Of a DNA stretch of 61,177 bases, positions 44,929-53,820 are shown in pieces. Both the position numbers and the translations under genes were made by a program. The notes beneath the pieces were generated by a model. That model did no database searches. It worked only from the letters and a program-made list of their open reading frames with translations, and had not been told where the DNA came from. How positions within the stretch are numbered: position 1 is the first letter of the stretch; the number at the start of each line of letters is the position of its first letter. The DNA is from an uncultured Bacteroidales bacterium (GTDB taxonomy: Bacteria; Bacteroidota; Bacteroidia; Bacteroidales; P3). Location: NCBI GenBank assembly GCA_900319865.1, contig ONQD01000011.1:1-61177 (forward strand). Reading direction: 5' to 3'.

Positions 44929-44936
44929 CAAAGATA
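44929..44936 (-). promoter_or_regulatory. -7 box of the 44906-38485 leftward cluster
   Basis: TATCTTTG read leftward, 23 bases before the ATG at 44906. Confidence 0.5.
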
Positions 44937-44959
44937 CAAAAATTCTTTGAGCTGACGAA

Positions 44960-45860
44960 AAATATTTTTCCCTCCACCCTTGCATCACTATTCAATGCAT
45001 TGTATATAAATATTCTATTCCGTAACCCCACCAACCCTTTCCGCATCCCTTTCCCCTTTCTCCGATGGCCTTTTCACGCCGAAGATGGCCTTCTTCCTTT
45101 CCGTTGCCCATTCCACCGCTTTTCGCCCATAGCCCGTTTCATTTCCCCCTCTTTCGCCCCACCTGTCACCTTTTTCCCCAGCTCAGACCCCTCCGTTACA
45201 ATCCCTTCATACCTCTCATTTCTTTTGCCTGTTTCCAGTTCCCCGTTTCCGTCAATCATTTCCATTCACTGCCCGTTTCTAGTTTACCGTTTCTGTCAAT
45301 CTTTTCCGTTCACAGCCCTTTTTCCGCTTCCACGCCCTTCCGATTAATCAGCCCCCTCATCCGATTGCCTTCCCACTCTTCCAGCTCCCTCATCTCCCAC
45401 AGTTCCATTGTCTGTTTCTTTTTTCGGCACGCACAATTGGTTATTCCCGCAATCGCTTTGCTTTCAGTCGCTTCAAACTACTTAGAGAACTGTCTTTAAG
45501 CGCTGTGGTTACGAAGAACTCAAGAAGAGCTTACTATGTGCTTAAGGGTAAGCGGAGATGAAAAGGAGATGGATTTGGTTGTGAGCGGGGGAAGGTTGGG
45601 CTGGAGAGGGAGATAGTATGATTGGGAAAACGGGAGGGAACGGAAAAGAAGAGAGGGAAGCAGGTGTTGGGGAGCGGGAGGTGATGGGGGAGGTGGGAAG
45701 TGTTTTTGGGATGAGGTGGGGGAGGGAACGGAAGTGTAGATAAGGGGACAAGTGGTTGGGCATGAGAGGGTGAGAGGTCGAGGTGGGGAAGTGTTGAGCA
45801 GGGGTGCTGTGAGGTTGGATTAGGGGTTGCTGCGGGGTTGGGGACAGTGGATGTGGGTTT
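44960..45860. other. Gene-free, strand-asymmetric spacer
   Basis: From 44960 to about 45475 the upper strand is almost all C and T. From about 45541 to 45850 it is almost all G and A. The switch lies in a short mixed segment near 45480-45540. Frames here give Pro/Phe/Ser-rich low-complexity peptides and are not taken as genes. Confidence 0.7.
45231..45318. repeat. 44-bp imperfect tandem duplication
   Basis: 45231-45274 and 45275-45318 align end to end with eight or so substitutions and no gaps (both contain GTCAATC and end in CAC/CACAGCCC-type sequence). Confidence 0.75.
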
Positions 45861-45911
45861 AAAAAATGGATGGATATTGAATTAATTATTCGCTATTTCA
45901 AAAAAAAATCG

Positions 45912-45919
45912 TAATTTTG
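45912..45919 (+). promoter_or_regulatory. -7 box of lpd
   Basis: TAATTTTG, matching TAnnTTTG, 61 bases before the lpd ATG. Confidence 0.6.
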
Positions 45920-45980
45920 CATTTCGTATTAACGGAACATAAAAATTAAATATATATATAAACTACAAATTCTGAAAGAA

Positions 45981-47375
45981 ATGAACTACGATGTCATCGT
46001 TATAGGAAGTGGTCCTGGAGGATATGTGGCAGCCGTGAAGGCAGCTCAATTGGGAATGAAAACCGCTGTTGTGGAACGTGAGAACCTTGGCGGTATATGC
46101 CTTAATTGGGGATGTATTCCCACCAAAGCGCTGTTGAAGAGCGCACAGGTGTTTAACTATATCAGCCATGCTGCCAACTATGGTGTGGCCGCACAGCCTG
46201 TAGAGGCCGACATCACCGCTATGGTGCAGCGTTCGCGTGGAGTGGCCGAGACGATGAGCAAGGGAGTGCAGTTCCTTTTGAAGAAGAACGGCGTGGATGT
46301 GATTATGGGTACTGCCAAAGTGAAGCCGGGGCATAAGGTGTCTGTGACCGATGCCGAAGGCAAGGAGACCGAATACGAGGCCGAGCATATCATAATAGCC
46401 ACCGGAGCCCGCAGCCGTGTGATGCCGAGCATGCCGCAGGATGGCAAGCACATCATTGGCTACCGTGAGGCAATGACGCTGCCTTTCAAGCCTAAGAGTA
46501 TGGTGGTGTGCGGCAGCGGTGCCATAGGCAGTGAGTTTGCTTTCTTCTATCAGAGCATCGGCGTGCAGGTGACACTGGTGGAGTTTATGCCCCAGATACT
46601 GCCCAATGAGGATGAGGATACCGCTTCGCAGATTAGCCGCAGTTTCCGCAAAATGGGCATGAAGGTTATGGCAAGTGCAAGCGTGGAGAAGGTGGATGTG
46701 GACGGCGACGTTTGCCATGTGACTATCAAGGATATGAAGAAAAACACCGAAACGGTGGTTGACTGCGATGTGGTGCTGAGTGCCGTGGGTGTGATTACCA
46801 ACCTGGAGAATCTGGGATTGGAAGAGACTGGCATCGAGGTAGAACGCACCAAGATAGTGGTGGACGACTATTACCGCACCAATATGCCGGGCTATTATGC
46901 CATTGGCGATGTGGTGCACGGGCCTGCTTTGGCACATGTGGCCAGCGCAGAGGCCATTTGCTGTGTGGAGAAGATAGCGGGTCACGAGCCCAAGCTGGTG
47001 AACTACAACAATATTCCCGGTTGCACGTATACCACTCCCGAGGTGGCCAGCGTGGGATTGACCGAGAAGAAAGCTGTAGAGGCCGGCAAAGAGGTGCTGG
47101 TGGGCAAGTTCTTCTTCAAGGCCAGCGGAAAGGCCACAGCGGCAGGCAATACCGATGGTTTCATCAAGATGGTGATAGACAAGAACACCGACGAGATTTT
47201 GGGTTGCCACATGTGTGGCGACAATGTCACCGAGATGATAGCCGGTATCGTGGCTGCCCGCGAGAACCACCTGACAGCCAAACAGGTGGCCGGAGCCATT
47301 CATCCGCATCCCACGATGAGCGAGGCTGTGATGGAGGCTATCGAGGCTGCCTATGGATGTGCCATTCACGGATAA
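45981..47375 (+). CDS. lpdA: Dihydrolipoyl dehydrogenase
   Basis: 464 residues. This FAD enzyme reoxidises dihydrolipoyl groups of 2-oxo acid dehydrogenases and of the glycine cleavage system. Seen: FAD loop VIVIGSGPGGYVAAVKAAQL, redox disulfide in GGICLNWGCIPTKALL, NAD loop VVCGSGAIGSEFAFFY, and the catalytic His-Glu pair in GAIHPHPTMSEAVMEAIEAA. No E1/E2 genes are adjacent; gcvH at 33.7 kb could be a partner. Confidence 0.97.
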   Translation: MNYDVIVIGSGPGGYVAAVKAAQLGMKTAVVERENLGGICLNWGCIPTKALLKSAQVFNYISHAANYGVAAQPVEADITAMVQRSRGVAETMSKGVQFLLKKNGVDVIMGTAKVKPGHKVSVTDAEGKETEYEAEHIIIATGARSRVMPSMPQDGKHIIGYREAMTLPFKPKSMVVCGSGAIGSEFAFFYQSIGVQVTLVEFMPQILPNEDEDTASQISRSFRKMGMKVMASASVEKVDVDGDVCHVTIKDMKKNTETVVDCDVVLSAVGVITNLENLGLEETGIEVERTKIVVDDYYRTNMPGYYAIGDVVHGPALAHVASAEAICCVEKIAGHEPKLVNYNNIPGCTYTTPEVASVGLTEKKAVEAGKEVLVGKFFFKASGKATAAGNTDGFIKMVIDKNTDEILGCHMCGDNVTEMIAGIVAARENHLTAKQVAGAIHPHPTMSEAVMEAIEAAYGCAIHG

Positions 47376-47446
47376 ACAGTATTTAAACCGAAGAGATTTA
47401 AACATAAACACTGATAATCAAAGAGTCCTAAAAAAAACTTATAGTT

Positions 47447-48574
47447 ATGAAACTTCTACCTAAGTATCGCAAAACTATTGCTAAAGGGTTGACAGTGTGG
47501 GTTTCGAACCATTATTGCCCCACCTTGTTTGGCATCCGCGGCCATTACGAGTCGTCGTATAAATCGGGTCAGTATGTGGAATGCGGAGCTCCGGGAACAG
47601 GTTTCTTTGTGAGAAACAGTTCGAGCCATTCATACAAGAATTTCTGCAAGGAAGAGCGTGCCAAGCTTGTGCCGCAGTATAAGAACATGGTCCAGGGAAA
47701 GGAATTCTCGTTCGAAAAGGAGATAGAGCGTGTTACGAAAGCCAAGGAAGCTAATACAGACCCGATAAGGGACATGATATTGGAGTCGTACCTGAACGTG
47801 TTGCCGTTGGCCAAAGAGGCTGAGGAGGCAGAACGGTATGTGAATGGCATCAAGGAGTTGTCGCATCGCAGACACCGCCTTACTTCATACCAGTCGCATG
47901 TGATGTCGGGTATTAAGTCGAAGATTGCCCGTCTGGGTCACGATGTGCGCGACATTCAGCTGTATATCCCCAAGCTTTGTGGCGAGGAGCTTTACCAGCA
48001 ATTTGCCGATGTGGCCAAGCAGTTCACACAGGTGGCCTCAAGTCACCGCATTTGGAGCGTTCGCGAAAACTATGAGGGGCTGGAGGCTGCATTCACTCAG
48101 GTTTACTTCGACTTGGGTATCTTCAACTTCATACAGGCACCGCTGATGACCCCGATGATGCGCGATGCTGAGGGGAGAAAGATTTTCTTCTATCCCGAGT
48201 TTGTAATCCGTGCGAAGGATTCGGTGGACTTTGAAGTGTTTGAAATGAAGTCGCTGACATTCCTGTTCAGGGAAGTGCCCTACGATATGATATCGAACAT
48301 GGTGATTGACAGCTACTATGATGTAGACGACTCGTCGAGTTCCACAAGGTTGCACCGCCGCAATTATGAACAATTTGGCGACGGCCTGCTGGTGAACAAG
48401 GACAGCAAAGCCCTGAACGACATGGAAGAGGAGACCAAGATACGTGAACGTGTGGTGGGCGAACTCTACGTGCCGGAGATGAAGATGCGCTATTATGTGC
48501 GCGACGTGAAGGCTTTGCGTACTTTTGTTCATACACTGAACGAATACAAGGACAAACTGCTGGACAACGAATAG
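47447..48574 (+). CDS. Hypothetical protein, unknown family
   Basis: 375 residues, not recognised. It has no signal peptide or membrane helix, so it is probably cytoplasmic. It starts MKLLPKYRKTIAKGLTVWVS and has a charged helical middle (FEKEIERVTKAKEANTDPIR) and a mixed C-terminal half (IFFYPEFVIRAKDSVDFEVF). The base composition is like that of its neighbours, so it appears native. It lies between lpdA and the M23 peptidase gene. Confidence 0.7.
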   Translation: MKLLPKYRKTIAKGLTVWVSNHYCPTLFGIRGHYESSYKSGQYVECGAPGTGFFVRNSSSHSYKNFCKEERAKLVPQYKNMVQGKEFSFEKEIERVTKAKEANTDPIRDMILESYLNVLPLAKEAEEAERYVNGIKELSHRRHRLTSYQSHVMSGIKSKIARLGHDVRDIQLYIPKLCGEELYQQFADVAKQFTQVASSHRIWSVRENYEGLEAAFTQVYFDLGIFNFIQAPLMTPMMRDAEGRKIFFYPEFVIRAKDSVDFEVFEMKSLTFLFREVPYDMISNMVIDSYYDVDDSSSSTRLHRRNYEQFGDGLLVNKDSKALNDMEEETKIRERVVGELYVPEMKMRYYVRDVKALRTFVHTLNEYKDKLLDNE

Positions 48575-48724
48575 GTGAGCGTTGTTGTACGGACTGAAAG
48601 GATGATGGGATTGGAATAATGCCACATCCTTTCACTTGTGCAACGCGGTGCCCCCGGCAGGCAGGATGGACACCGTGCGTTGGAGCAAGGCCGCAAAGGA
48701 ACAGACATTAAAAGTAAACAGCAT

Positions 48725-49693
48725 TTGAAGAAGAAATACATATACCGATTCAATCCCCACACTCTGGCATACGAGAAGGTGGAGGCTACACTGGGCGACA
48801 GGTTGAAACGCATTTCGACCACAGTGTTGCTTGGGGTGGTGCTGGGTGTGCTGTTTGCCTTGGTGGCCTACTACTTTATCGACTCGCCAAAGGAAAGGAT
48901 GCTGAAAGCCGATATAGCGCAATATAAACGTGCGATGAACGAGTTGAACAAGAGTGTGTCGCGCTGCAATGCGGTGCTGGCCGACATAGAGGAGAGGGAC
49001 AGCGCGGTGTATCGCACTATTTTCGGGGCAAACCCGGTGAGCGAGGCAAAACGCAAGCCGATGCCGCAGGACTACAGCAAATTGGGCGGAAGAGCATCGG
49101 GCAAGATGATAGCTTTGACCCAACTGCGTGTGGACACACTGGAGCAACGGCTGTATGCCCAGTCGGTGTCACTTGACCAGATATACAAGATGGCGGGCAC
49201 CAAAGAGCAGCGTATGGCAACGATGCCGGCCATTATGCCGATAAAGAAGAACCAATGCAAGATGGTGTCGGGTTTCGGTATGAGGTATCACCCCATACTG
49301 CACTACCGCAGGATGCACACGGGTGTGGACTTGACTGCACCGCTGGGCACACCGGTACATGCCACAGGCAACGGCACTGTGGTGGTGGCCGGCAGGGGAC
49401 AGAACCTGGGCGGATATGGCGTGTGTGTGGTGATAGACCACGGATATGGGTTCAAGACACTGTATGCCCACCTTTCGGATGTGGATGTACAGCCCGGGCA
49501 GAAAGTGAACCGGGGCACTGTGATAGGCAAGGTGGGACGGACAGGACTGGCCCAGGGATACCATTTGCACTACGAGGTGATACAGAACGGGAACAAAGTG
49601 AATCCGGTGTACTACTTCTTCAACGACCTGACCCCGGCCGAGTATGACGAGGTGCTGGAGGCCTCGATGAACGAGAATCAGTGTTTGAGCTGA
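48725..49693 (+). CDS. M23-family metallopeptidase, membrane-anchored
   Basis: About 322 residues if it starts at TTG 48725 (LKKKYIYRFNPHTLAYEKVE, typical for the family). The frame extends to a GTG at 48638, but that part reads as low-quality sequence. One membrane helix (TTVLLGVVLGVLFALVAYYF) is followed by a coiled-coil stalk and a C-terminal LytM domain with HTGVDLTAPLGTPV (HxxxD) and YHLHYEV (HxH), both zinc-site motifs intact. It probably cuts peptidoglycan cross-links in the periplasm. Confidence 0.9.
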   Translation: MKKKYIYRFNPHTLAYEKVEATLGDRLKRISTTVLLGVVLGVLFALVAYYFIDSPKERMLKADIAQYKRAMNELNKSVSRCNAVLADIEERDSAVYRTIFGANPVSEAKRKPMPQDYSKLGGRASGKMIALTQLRVDTLEQRLYAQSVSLDQIYKMAGTKEQRMATMPAIMPIKKNQCKMVSGFGMRYHPILHYRRMHTGVDLTAPLGTPVHATGNGTVVVAGRGQNLGGYGVCVVIDHGYGFKTLYAHLSDVDVQPGQKVNRGTVIGKVGRTGLAQGYHLHYEVIQNGNKVNPVYYFFNDLTPAEYDEVLEASMNENQCLS

Positions 49694-49733
49694 TGATTAT
49701 AGTTATTAATAATAGAAAACATATATTATTATA

Positions 49734-50651
49734 TTGAAGATAAAAATAGACGATAATGCGGGTTTTTGTTTCGGAGTGGTGAAAGCCATAGGAACAGCCG
49801 AGGAGGAGTTGTCCCGCTCGGGGACGCTTTATTGTCTGGGCGATATAGTGCACAACAACGCTGAGGTTCAGCGCCTGAAACAGAAGGGACTGGAGGTGAT
49901 AGACCACAGCCAGTTGCCCGCGGTGAAGGGGAAGAAAGTGCTGATTAGGGCTCACGGCGAACCGCCATCGACCTACAGACAGGCTGAAGCCCTAGGAATA
50001 GAGCTGAAGGATGCAACATGCCCTATAGTGCTGGCATTGCAGCAAAAAATACGCAAGGGCTATGACGAGATGTGCGCCCTGGAGCCTGAGGGACAAGTGG
50101 TGATATTCGGCAAACCCGGACACGCAGAGGTGATAGGCCTTTGCGGACAGACCGACAACAGGGCCGTGGTGGTGAGCACCCCCGACGATTTGGACCATGT
50201 GGATTTCGGCAGACCCATAAGGCTGTATTCGCAAACCACCAAGAGCAAGGAGGAATACCGCCAGCTGATAGACAACATGAAGGCACGTGTGGAGGCGAGA
50301 AACGGAGAGACGGAGGAAGGCTTCTTTGTGGCCTATGACACCATTTGCAACCGGGTGGCCAACCGTGCGGTGATGCTGGAAGAGTTTGCCAGGGGAGTGG
50401 ATGTGGTGCTGTTTGTGAGCGGCAAGGGGAGCTCGAACGGCCATTATCTGTATGAGTATTGCAAAGAGGTGCAGCCCAACACGCGGATGGTGTCGGCGGT
50501 GGAAGAATTGAGAAGCGAATGGTTTGAAGGGGTGGAACAGGTGGGGGTGACCGGAGCCACAAGCACGCCGCGATGGTTGATGGAAGCTGTGGCACAGGAG
50601 GCGGAGCGTCTGAGCCTAAAGAATGGCCAGGACGAAACTAAACGGAATTGA
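49734..50651 (+). CDS. ispH: 4-hydroxy-3-methylbut-2-enyl diphosphate reductase
   Basis: 305 residues starting at TTG. It is the last enzyme of the MEP isoprenoid pathway, using a [4Fe-4S] cluster to make IPP and DMAPP. Three cluster cysteines are visible: NAGFCFGVVKAI (Cys12), KDATCPIVLALQQK and YDTICNRVANRAV. VLIRAHGEPPST and VSGKGSSNGHYL also match, the latter being the SSN substrate-site motif. Its product feeds the prenyl synthase at 25 kb. Confidence 0.96.
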   Translation: MKIKIDDNAGFCFGVVKAIGTAEEELSRSGTLYCLGDIVHNNAEVQRLKQKGLEVIDHSQLPAVKGKKVLIRAHGEPPSTYRQAEALGIELKDATCPIVLALQQKIRKGYDEMCALEPEGQVVIFGKPGHAEVIGLCGQTDNRAVVVSTPDDLDHVDFGRPIRLYSQTTKSKEEYRQLIDNMKARVEARNGETEEGFFVAYDTICNRVANRAVMLEEFARGVDVVLFVSGKGSSNGHYLYEYCKEVQPNTRMVSAVEELRSEWFEGVEQVGVTGATSTPRWLMEAVAQEAERLSLKNGQDETKRN

Positions 50652-50673
50652 CAAACAAAAAAAGAGATAGACA

Positions 50674-51795
50674 GTGTATCTGAGTAATATAAAGATTAGT
50701 AATTTCAAGACGTACGAAGAGGTGGATGTTGACTTCTGCTCGAATGTCAACTGCCTGGTGGGCAACAACGGGGTGGGGAAGACCAACCTGCTGGATGCCA
50801 TCTACTATTTGTCGTTTTGCAAGAGCTATTTCAATCCTATAGATACTCAGAACATACGACACGGCGAGGACTTCTTTGCGGTACACGGCATGTATGACTT
50901 TGACGCTGAGCGGGTGCAGGTGTCGTGTATAGAGCGGAAGGGACAGCCGAAACAGATGCGATGGAACAAAAAGGTATACAAAACCTTTGGCGAACATATA
51001 GGGAGGATACCGCTTGTGGTGGTGTCGCCCAACGATATTGAGGTGATACATGGAGGGAGCGAAGTGCGGAGGAAATTTGTGGACGGGGTAATCTCGCAGA
51101 CAGACAGGGGCTATCTGGACCACCTGCTGCAGTATCAGAAGGCATTGGTGCAGCGCAACCACCTGCTGAAGCAATTCTATGAAGACCAGCAATGGGACGA
51201 GGCAAGCATTGCCATCTGGGATGAGCAGCTGGTGAGGCACGGCGAACTGCTGTATGACGGGAGGAAACGCTTTTTGGAAGAGTTTCTGCCTCTGTTCAAC
51301 GAGTACTACTCGTGGATAAGCAACAGCGGGGAGCGGGCGACGGTGGAATATGTGAGCAATGCCGAGGTGCCGCTGCAGCAACAGCTGACCGAAGCACGCC
51401 GCAATGACAGGTATGCCCAATACACCACCGTGGGTCCGCACAAGGACGATGTGACGCTGGGGATAGACGACTATCCGGTGAAGAAATTCGGGTCGCAGGG
51501 ACAACAGAAGACCTTTTTGCTGGCGCTGAAGCTGGGTCAATTCGAATATATCTATCAAAGGAGCGGAGTGAAACCGATACTGCTGCTTGACGATATATTC
51601 GATAAGTTGGATATGGTGAGGGTGAAACAGTTGGTGCATCTGGTGGGGAGCGAGCGGTTTGGTCAGGTGTTTCTGACCGATACACAGCCCGGAAGGGTGG
51701 AGGATATCTTTGCCGAAATACCCCATGTGGAGCATCGGATATTCGAGGTGACGCGCGGAAAGTTGGAACTGAAACAGGAAGGAACAAATGTATAG
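50674..51795 (+). CDS. recF: DNA replication and repair protein RecF
   Basis: 373 residues starting at GTG (YLSNIKISNFKTYEEVDVDF). It loads RecA at single-strand gaps with RecO and RecR. Walker A is CLVGNNGVGKTNLLDAIYYL, followed by the ABC-type SMC signature region and KPILLLDDIFDKLDMVRVKQ (Walker B and D-loop). The stop overlaps the next gene by 8 bases. It is not linked to dnaA or dnaN here. Confidence 0.96.
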   Translation: MYLSNIKISNFKTYEEVDVDFCSNVNCLVGNNGVGKTNLLDAIYYLSFCKSYFNPIDTQNIRHGEDFFAVHGMYDFDAERVQVSCIERKGQPKQMRWNKKVYKTFGEHIGRIPLVVVSPNDIEVIHGGSEVRRKFVDGVISQTDRGYLDHLLQYQKALVQRNHLLKQFYEDQQWDEASIAIWDEQLVRHGELLYDGRKRFLEEFLPLFNEYYSWISNSGERATVEYVSNAEVPLQQQLTEARRNDRYAQYTTVGPHKDDVTLGIDDYPVKKFGSQGQQKTFLLALKLGQFEYIYQRSGVKPILLLDDIFDKLDMVRVKQLVHLVGSERFGQVFLTDTQPGRVEDIFAEIPHVEHRIFEVTRGKLELKQEGTNV

Positions 51796-52108
51796 TAACG
51801 AACATACATTGCAGGATTTGCTGAAGCAGGCCTTCCACCGTCTGGATATGGACGACACGGCAAATGAGATTGATGTGAAATATGCCTACCGTCAAGTGGC
51901 TGGCAATTTGATAAATCAACTCACGTGGTCGATTCAGTTCAAGGACGGGGTGCTGAGGCTCGGTATCGCGTCGCCGGCACTGCGCGACGAGTTGTGGATG
52001 AGACGCGAAGGGTTGACAAAGTCAATCAATCACACGCTTGGGCGCAATGCGGTGAAAAAGATAGTGCTATTCACAAGAGGGGATATGGCCATGAGTGGCA
52101 AACAATGA
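51788..52108 (+). CDS. DUF721 / DciA-like protein
   Basis: 106 residues. HTLQDLLKQAFHRLDMDDTA and LRLGIASPALRDELWMRREG match the DUF721 domain, now linked to DciA, the widespread loader of replicative helicase DnaB. The length is at the short end of the family. It overlaps the end of recF by 8 bases, so translation is coupled and a replication/repair role fits. Confidence 0.88.
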   Translation: MYSNEHTLQDLLKQAFHRLDMDDTANEIDVKYAYRQVAGNLINQLTWSIQFKDGVLRLGIASPALRDELWMRREGLTKSINHTLGRNAVKKIVLFTRGDMAMSGKQ

Positions 52109-52134
52109 TGTATGAATAAACAATTAAGAAAAGA

Positions 52135-53769
52135 ATGAAACAGGTATTAAAGGCATTGAACATGATACGGCTTTGCGACGAGAAGTCGTTCTGGCTGCGT
52201 ATAATATATGTGGTGATACTGAATGCATTGCCCATGCTGAACCTTTATATACTGAAGTTCCTTGTGGATTCGGTGACCGAGGGGAATGTGGCCGTGATAA
52301 TGGGGGTGCAGATGGATGTGTACACCACTTTGGGACTGTTCTGTGCCATCTTTCTGCTGAACCGCTTTGTAGGGGTGCTGAACAGTGTGAACAACGACAT
52401 CATGCAGCAGCGGCTGATAGACTATATCAGTGAGCGGATGCAGCACCAGTCGGCACGCTTGGATATGTCGTATTTCGACAATCCCACCTATCACGACACT
52501 TATCATAGAGCCCAGCAGGAGGCTTCGTACCGTCCTATTCAGATATTGAACGGGTTCATGGGACTTTTGGGGTCGCTGATTTCGATTACCATTATTGTGA
52601 TGATGCTTGCCACAGCTTCGGGCTGGATTATCGTGGTGATGGTGGCGGCAGTGGTGCCCTCGTTTATTGTGAGGATAATCAAATCGAGACAGATTTATGC
52701 TTTCAGGCGCAACAATACCCAGAACTATCGTCGCACAAGTTATTATACTTCCCTTCTTGGCGGACGTGACTTTGCCAAGGAGATGCGTACTTTCGGCTTG
52801 GCTCCTTTCTTCCGCAAACGGTTTGTGGACATCCGCAAAGCGCTGGTGACCGATTTGGTGCGTATATCCCGCCGGTTGGGGGTATACGACTCGATATGTG
52901 CCATTGTGGAGACTGCGGCACTGTTCTTTGTAACAATGTTTTTGATAATGAGTGCCGTTAACGGGTCCATCACCGTGGGTTCGTTCGTCGTGCTATTTGA
53001 GGCCTTCCGCCGTGGGCAGTCGCAACTGACCAGCTTGGTGAGCAGTATCACGGGGTTGTACGACAACCGCCTGTTTATAGGTAACCTGTTCGAGTTCCTC
53101 GATTTGGAGCCTACCATTTTGTCTCCCAAAGATGCAAAGCCTTTCCCGAAACATGTGACGAGTGTGGAATTCAGGGATATCACTTTCCGCTATCCTAAAA
53201 TGGAACGCGATGTGCTGAGCCATTTTAACCTGACGGCGCGCGCTGGTGAGGTGACGCAGATAGAGGGCGAGAACGGCTTTGGTAAAACCACGTTGCTGAA
53301 ACTGTTGCTCCGACTGTACGACACCGACCAAGGGGCAGTGCTGATAGACGGGGTGGACGTGAGAGAGTACGACCTTAAGGGATTGAGGCACGGTATTGGT
53401 GCCATATTTCAGGATTATGTGCGGTTCTATTGTACGGCGGAGGAGAATATTGCCTTTGGCGATATAGAGAACTACGACCACGATAGGGTATTGTACGCTG
53501 CCGAGTTGGCGGGAGTGGACAAATACATCAACAAGTTGCCCAAGGGTTTCGATACCCCTCTTGGGCGAATGTTCGACGACGGCGAGGAACTGAGCATGGG
53601 ACAATGGCAGCGCATTGCGTTAGCCCGTCAGCTCTATAGCGACGCCCCCGTGCTGATATTCGACGAGCCTACCGCCTGGATGGATGTGCCGTCGCGCGAC
53701 AAGTTTTACAAAACACTTGAAATGCTGAAGGAACAGCGGAAGGTGATTATCTTGATTAAGCATGTATAG
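52135..53769 (+). CDS. ABC exporter (membrane plus ATPase), C-terminally short
   Basis: 544 residues. Six membrane helices lie in residues 1-320. The nucleotide-binding domain has Walker A EGENGFGKTTLLKLLLR, Q-loop IGAIFQDYVRF, signature LSMGQWQRIALARQLYSD and Walker B VLIFDEPTAWMD. The chain stops at KVIILIKHV: the H-loop His is present, but the usual 40-50 residues after it (two strands and a helix) are absent. Downstream sequence does not restore them in this frame. It follows the DUF721 gene by 26 bases. Substrate unknown. Confidence 0.9.
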   Translation: MKQVLKALNMIRLCDEKSFWLRIIYVVILNALPMLNLYILKFLVDSVTEGNVAVIMGVQMDVYTTLGLFCAIFLLNRFVGVLNSVNNDIMQQRLIDYISERMQHQSARLDMSYFDNPTYHDTYHRAQQEASYRPIQILNGFMGLLGSLISITIIVMMLATASGWIIVVMVAAVVPSFIVRIIKSRQIYAFRRNNTQNYRRTSYYTSLLGGRDFAKEMRTFGLAPFFRKRFVDIRKALVTDLVRISRRLGVYDSICAIVETAALFFVTMFLIMSAVNGSITVGSFVVLFEAFRRGQSQLTSLVSSITGLYDNRLFIGNLFEFLDLEPTILSPKDAKPFPKHVTSVEFRDITFRYPKMERDVLSHFNLTARAGEVTQIEGENGFGKTTLLKLLLRLYDTDQGAVLIDGVDVREYDLKGLRHGIGAIFQDYVRFYCTAEENIAFGDIENYDHDRVLYAAELAGVDKYINKLPKGFDTPLGRMFDDGEELSMGQWQRIALARQLYSDAPVLIFDEPTAWMDVPSRDKFYKTLEMLKEQRKVIILIKHV

Positions 53770-53820
53770 TGTGGACAGACTCAATGTATTATACGAAACA
53801 ATTAAAACCAGAATTGATAT

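Noticed and set aside
44940-45499. Two open frames in the pyrimidine-rich spacer
   Set aside because: Translations are Pro/Phe/Ser low complexity that follow directly from C/T-rich DNA; no start signals.
45963-47411. 482-codon frame opposite lpdA
   Set aside because: His-rich shadow of the dihydrolipoyl dehydrogenase gene.
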